Below are positions 5,605 to 8,363 of a stretch of DNA of 8,363 bases, piece by piece (positions within the stretch are counted from its first letter, which is position 1; each line of letters begins with the position of its first letter). This DNA comes from Coxiellaceae bacterium (lineage in GTDB: Bacteria; Pseudomonadota; Gammaproteobacteria; UBA9339). The DNA is taken from NCBI GenBank assembly GCA_003142435.1, contig PLMI01000081.1:11567-19929 (forward strand), written 5' to 3'. Made by a program: the position numbers and the translations under genes. The notes beneath the pieces were generated by a model, which was not told the DNA's origin, searched no databases, and was given only the letters and a program-made list of their open reading frames with translations.

Positions 5605-8058
5605 ATGTCATCTAAAAACACAAATGAATTGTCTTATACAAAACTGCGCCGCTATTGTGACGCATCTGAATTTAAATTTTCCACCACAGAAAAATTAAGT
5701 GCTTTAAATAAAATTATTGGTCAGGACCGCGCCATGCATGCACTTGCATTTGGCGTGAATATTACAAGCCATAATTATCACATTTATGCATTGGGGCCGG
5801 TTGGAACTGGTAAGTTTACCATCATTAAAAAGCTTTTAAACAAAATAGCGGTAGATAAAAACGTTCCAGATGACTGGCTATATGTTAACAACTTTGAAAA
5901 TCGCGATAAGCCAAAAGCATTGCGGCTGCCAGCCGGAAAAGGGCATGAGTTTCGTGATGATATTGACCAAATGGTGGAAGAGCTTAAAACAGGAGTTCCT
6001 AAAGCTTTTGAAAGTAAAGAGTACGAAAAAGACCACGAAAAAATTGAGCAAGATTTTCAAAAACAAATAAAGGATTTATTGCAGGCTTTAGAGAAAGCGG
6101 TTTCCGATGAAGGATTTGTTTTGGTGCAAACAACTCATGGCATGGCTGTTTTTCCAGTTATAAACGATAAAATTTTAACGCCTGATCAGTACAATGAACT
6201 TGATGAAAAGAAGCGAAGCAAATTAGAAAAGGAACAGGAAGAGCTGCAGGCAAAAATGCGTGAGGTCTTACGCAAGGTAGAGCAACTGCAAAAAGAGGAA
6301 AAAGAACGGATCAGGGATTTAGACAGAAGAGTGGTTGGCTATTCCGTAGACCATTTGGTTGATGACCTCAAAAATAAATATTCAGATTATCCTGCAGTCG
6401 TTAAGTTTTTAGCGGAATCCAGGGCTTATTTGATGAAAAATGTTGGAGCCTTCAAGCAAATAAAACAAATGGAGCAGTTGTCTAATATGCAGAAGGTGGC
6501 TATCAATATGTCAGCTGGAGGAAGCCAAGAAATATCTTTTGATGAATACAAAGTTAATCTTGTTGTTGACAACAAAGAAACCAAAGGGGCTCCTGTTATC
6601 ATTGAGAAAAATCCAATTGGCCCTAATTTAATTGGACGCATAGAACAACAAGGGTGGTTTGGAACTTTGGTTACAAATTTTAGGATGATTAAAGGCGGTT
6701 CCCTACACCGTGCAAATGGCGGATATTTGTTAATAGATGCATTGGAACTATTACAAAGGCCATTATCCTGGGATATTCTGAAAAGGTCTTTGAAAAATCG
6801 AGAAATAGCGACAGAAAGCATGAGCGAAGCGCTTGGCGTTTTTATGACAAGGACTCTTGAGCCGGAACCAATTCCATTAGATTTGAAAGTAATTTTTATC
6901 GGCAGTCCATTAATTTACTATTTGCTGTTGCAATGGGATCCAGATTTTAAAGAGCTTTTTAAAGTTAAAGCTGATTTTGAAGTGAGAATGAATTGGGAGA
7001 AGGACGCATTAAAAGAATATTCTCACTTTATTGGCGCAATTTGCCGTGAGGAGAATTTAAAACATTTTTCACCTTCTGGAGTTGCAAAAGTAGTTGAGCA
7101 CGGGGCAAGAGATGTAGAACATCAGCAAAAACTTTCTACCAAATTTGGCGATATTGTAGATTTAGTTCGACAATCAAGTTATTGGGCTGAAAAGAATGGA
7201 CATAATGTAGTCGACAATAAAGACGTTGAACAAGCTCTCGAGGAACAAATATATCGTTCAAACAGCATAGAAAAACATATTCAAGAATATATCGAGGACG
7301 GCAGTATTTTGCTTGATACAACAGGTAAAGTCGTTGGTCAAATCAACGGACTTTCGGTATTGTCATTGGGTGATTACAGCTTTGGTAAACCATCTCGAAT
7401 TACTGTTCGAACATTTATGGGACACGAGGGAGTGGTACACATTGATCGCGAGGTAAACTTAGGCGGGCGAATTCACAATAAAGGGGCAATGATACTTACT
7501 GGATATTTAGGCGGAAAATTTGCTCTGAACATTCCAATGGTATTTTCAGCGACAATAACTTTTGAACAGCTTTATGAAGAAGTCGAAGGCGATAGCGCTT
7601 CTTCTGTGGAAATGTATGCATTGCTTTCGAGTTTGTCTGAACTGCCTATTCGTCAAGATTTGGCCGTTACTGGCTCTGTTAATCAACGCGGTGAAATTCA
7701 GCCTATTGGAGGAGTTAACGATAAAATAGAAGGCTTTTTCCAGGCTTGCAAAATAAAAGGATTTACTGGAACTCAAGGTGTAGTTATTCCGCACCAAAAT
7801 GTTCGTAATTTAATGCTGCATGAATATGTTGTCGAAGCAGTTAAGAAAGGAAAATTTCATATTTATGCGGTAAAGACAATCGATGAGGGTATCGAGCTGC
7901 TTACTGGAAAACCGGCAGGCCATATTAAGGCTGATGGTACTTATCCTAAAAATACTGTGAATGCGTTAGTACAAGCGAAAATTGAACAGTTTGCTGAGAA
8001 GGCTAAAAAGTTTGCACTTAAACCGGCGGCGGTATCACCGAGGAAAAAGAGAAAGTAA
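5605..8058 (+). CDS. Lon-family ATP-dependent protease (AAA_32 plus Lon_C type)
   Basis: The predicted enzyme is a soluble ATP-driven serine protease that would unfold and degrade cytoplasmic proteins. It belongs to the Lon-like group with an AAA_32-type ATPase part instead of the classical Lon N-domain. AGGGA at 5594-5598, 6 bases before the ATG, supports the start. In the 817 residues, Walker A is GPVGTGKFT (64-72), with Phe after the lysine where Thr or Ser is usual. A charged, probably coiled-coil insertion covers about 130-245, as in this group. Walker B is probably LLID at 375-378. The protease domain lies at about 560-765, with catalytic S664 in EGDSAS and K707 in GGVNDKIEGF. Their 43-residue spacing equals S679/K722 of E. 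coli Lon. The last 45 residues are a Lys-rich tail ending PRKKRK. Substrates cannot be inferred. It appears to be monocistronic. Its stop end overlaps that of the next gene by 24 bases. Confidence 0.92.
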   Translation: MSSKNTNELSYTKLRRYCDASEFKFSTTEKLSALNKIIGQDRAMHALAFGVNITSHNYHIYALGPVGTGKFTIIKKLLNKIAVDKNVPDDWLYVNNFENRDKPKALRLPAGKGHEFRDDIDQMVEELKTGVPKAFESKEYEKDHEKIEQDFQKQIKDLLQALEKAVSDEGFVLVQTTHGMAVFPVINDKILTPDQYNELDEKKRSKLEKEQEELQAKMREVLRKVEQLQKEEKERIRDLDRRVVGYSVDHLVDDLKNKYSDYPAVVKFLAESRAYLMKNVGAFKQIKQMEQLSNMQKVAINMSAGGSQEISFDEYKVNLVVDNKETKGAPVIIEKNPIGPNLIGRIEQQGWFGTLVTNFRMIKGGSLHRANGGYLLIDALELLQRPLSWDILKRSLKNREIATESMSEALGVFMTRTLEPEPIPLDLKVIFIGSPLIYYLLLQWDPDFKELFKVKADFEVRMNWEKDALKEYSHFIGAICREENLKHFSPSGVAKVVEHGARDVEHQQKLSTKFGDIVDLVRQSSYWAEKNGHNVVDNKDVEQALEEQIYRSNSIEKHIQEYIEDGSILLDTTGKVVGQINGLSVLSLGDYSFGKPSRITVRTFMGHEGVVHIDREVNLGGRIHNKGAMILTGYLGGKFALNIPMVFSATITFEQLYEEVEGDSASSVEMYALLSSLSELPIRQDLAVTGSVNQRGEIQPIGGVNDKIEGFFQACKIKGFTGTQGVVIPHQNVRNLMLHEYVVEAVKKGKFHIYAVKTIDEGIELLTGKPAGHIKADGTYPKNTVNALVQAKIEQFAEKAKKFALKPAAVSPRKKRK

Positions 8059-8363
8059 TGAATTAAAATCTACCCGTGCTGATAATTTTTGAAAGCGTAC
8101 GAAAAGATATATAGCGCTTACCGCTATACCCAAAATAAAACCTACCCATAAGCCTTCTCCGCCAAGGTTCCAGATTTTGCCGAATAAAAAGGCAAGCGGC
8201 AATCCGATTATCCAATATCCAAGAATGCTTGAGTACATATTGCTTTTGGTGTCCTTTAAACCGCGTAAAGCTCCGGCAGTAACGTTCAGTATACCATCAA
8301 ATAAAACCAAAACGGCGACCGCTGTAAGAAAATGTTTAGTATAAAAAATAATATTGCGGTTAT
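8035..8363 (-). CDS. MATE-family multidrug/cation antiporter, C-terminal part
   Basis: This inner-membrane antiporter would exchange cations (Na+ or H+) for drugs or metabolites. Only the last 108 residues are in the window; the frame stays open to the right edge, so the 5' end lies beyond 8363. The TTG at 8308-8310 is an internal codon, not the start. The segment reading GILNVTAGALRGLKDTK matches the conserved MATE signature near the end of the second half (GALRGxGDTK type). It is followed by two hydrophobic stretches, around YWIIGLPLAFLFG and LWVGFILGIAVSAIYLFV, which fit the last two of twelve helices. A glycine-rich LGGEGLW loop lies between them. The gene converges on the Lon-like gene, and its last eight codons are read from the opposite strand of that gene's basic tail. 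Placement in the MATE family is fairly sure; the NorM-like subtype is a guess. Confidence 0.85.
   Translation of the reverse strand, partial: NRNIIFYTKHFLTAVAVLVLFDGILNVTAGALRGLKDTKSNMYSSILGYWIIGLPLAFLFGKIWNLGGEGLWVGFILGIAVSAIYLFVRFQKLSARVDFNSLLSLFPR

Noticed and set aside
6426..6821. 131-codon minus-strand frame inside the Lon-like gene
   Set aside because: It is antisense to the ATPase region, which is clearly coding on the plus strand, and shows no family motif.

Overview
The window looks like chromosomal DNA of an AT-rich gammaproteobacterium. It carries the conserved outer-membrane and lipid A cluster in the order bamA - skp - lpxD - fabZ - lpxA. Two points favour Legionellales or a nearby intracellular or host-associated lineage: lpxA is not followed by lpxB, and the intergenic DNA is low in GC and rich in palindromes. 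That placement is inferred from gene order and general appearance, not from any search.

Layout, left to right. Bases 1-2059 hold bamA without its 5' end; POTRA domains 2-5, the barrel and the C-terminal beta-signal are present. A 166-base gap carries a good sigma70-type promoter for skp (2226-2738), a periplasmic chaperone gene that ends in a strong intrinsic terminator (2767-2794). A long imperfect palindrome (about 2821-2937) fills most of the space before lpxD (2991-4022), fabZ (4015-4470) and lpxA (4472-5251). These three overlap or abut and are clearly one transcription unit. From 5252 to 5604 there is no gene, but there is a perfect 15-bp hairpin and three small GTAG/TTTA-loop hairpins that look like REP elements. 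A two-domain Lon-family protease gene (5605-8058) follows. The last gene, read leftward, is the 3' part of a MATE-family transporter (8035-8363, cut by the window edge); the two stop ends overlap by 24 bases.

How the genes work together. BamA inserts beta-barrel proteins into the outer membrane, and Skp holds unfolded barrel precursors in the periplasm for it. LpxA and LpxD make the first and third acylations of lipid A from 3-hydroxyacyl-ACP. FabZ dehydrates the same 3-hydroxyacyl-ACP pool for fatty-acid elongation, so its co-transcription with the two acyltransferases couples phospholipid and lipid A synthesis. The Lon-like protease and the transporter lie beyond the palindrome cluster and have no evident link to this pathway.

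No undescribed multi-gene system is visible. The points most worth a second look are the long palindrome in front of lpxD, the REP-like cluster at the point where the conserved gene order breaks, and an LpxA that keeps its catalytic histidine but has lost several residues that line the substrate site in E. coli LpxA.
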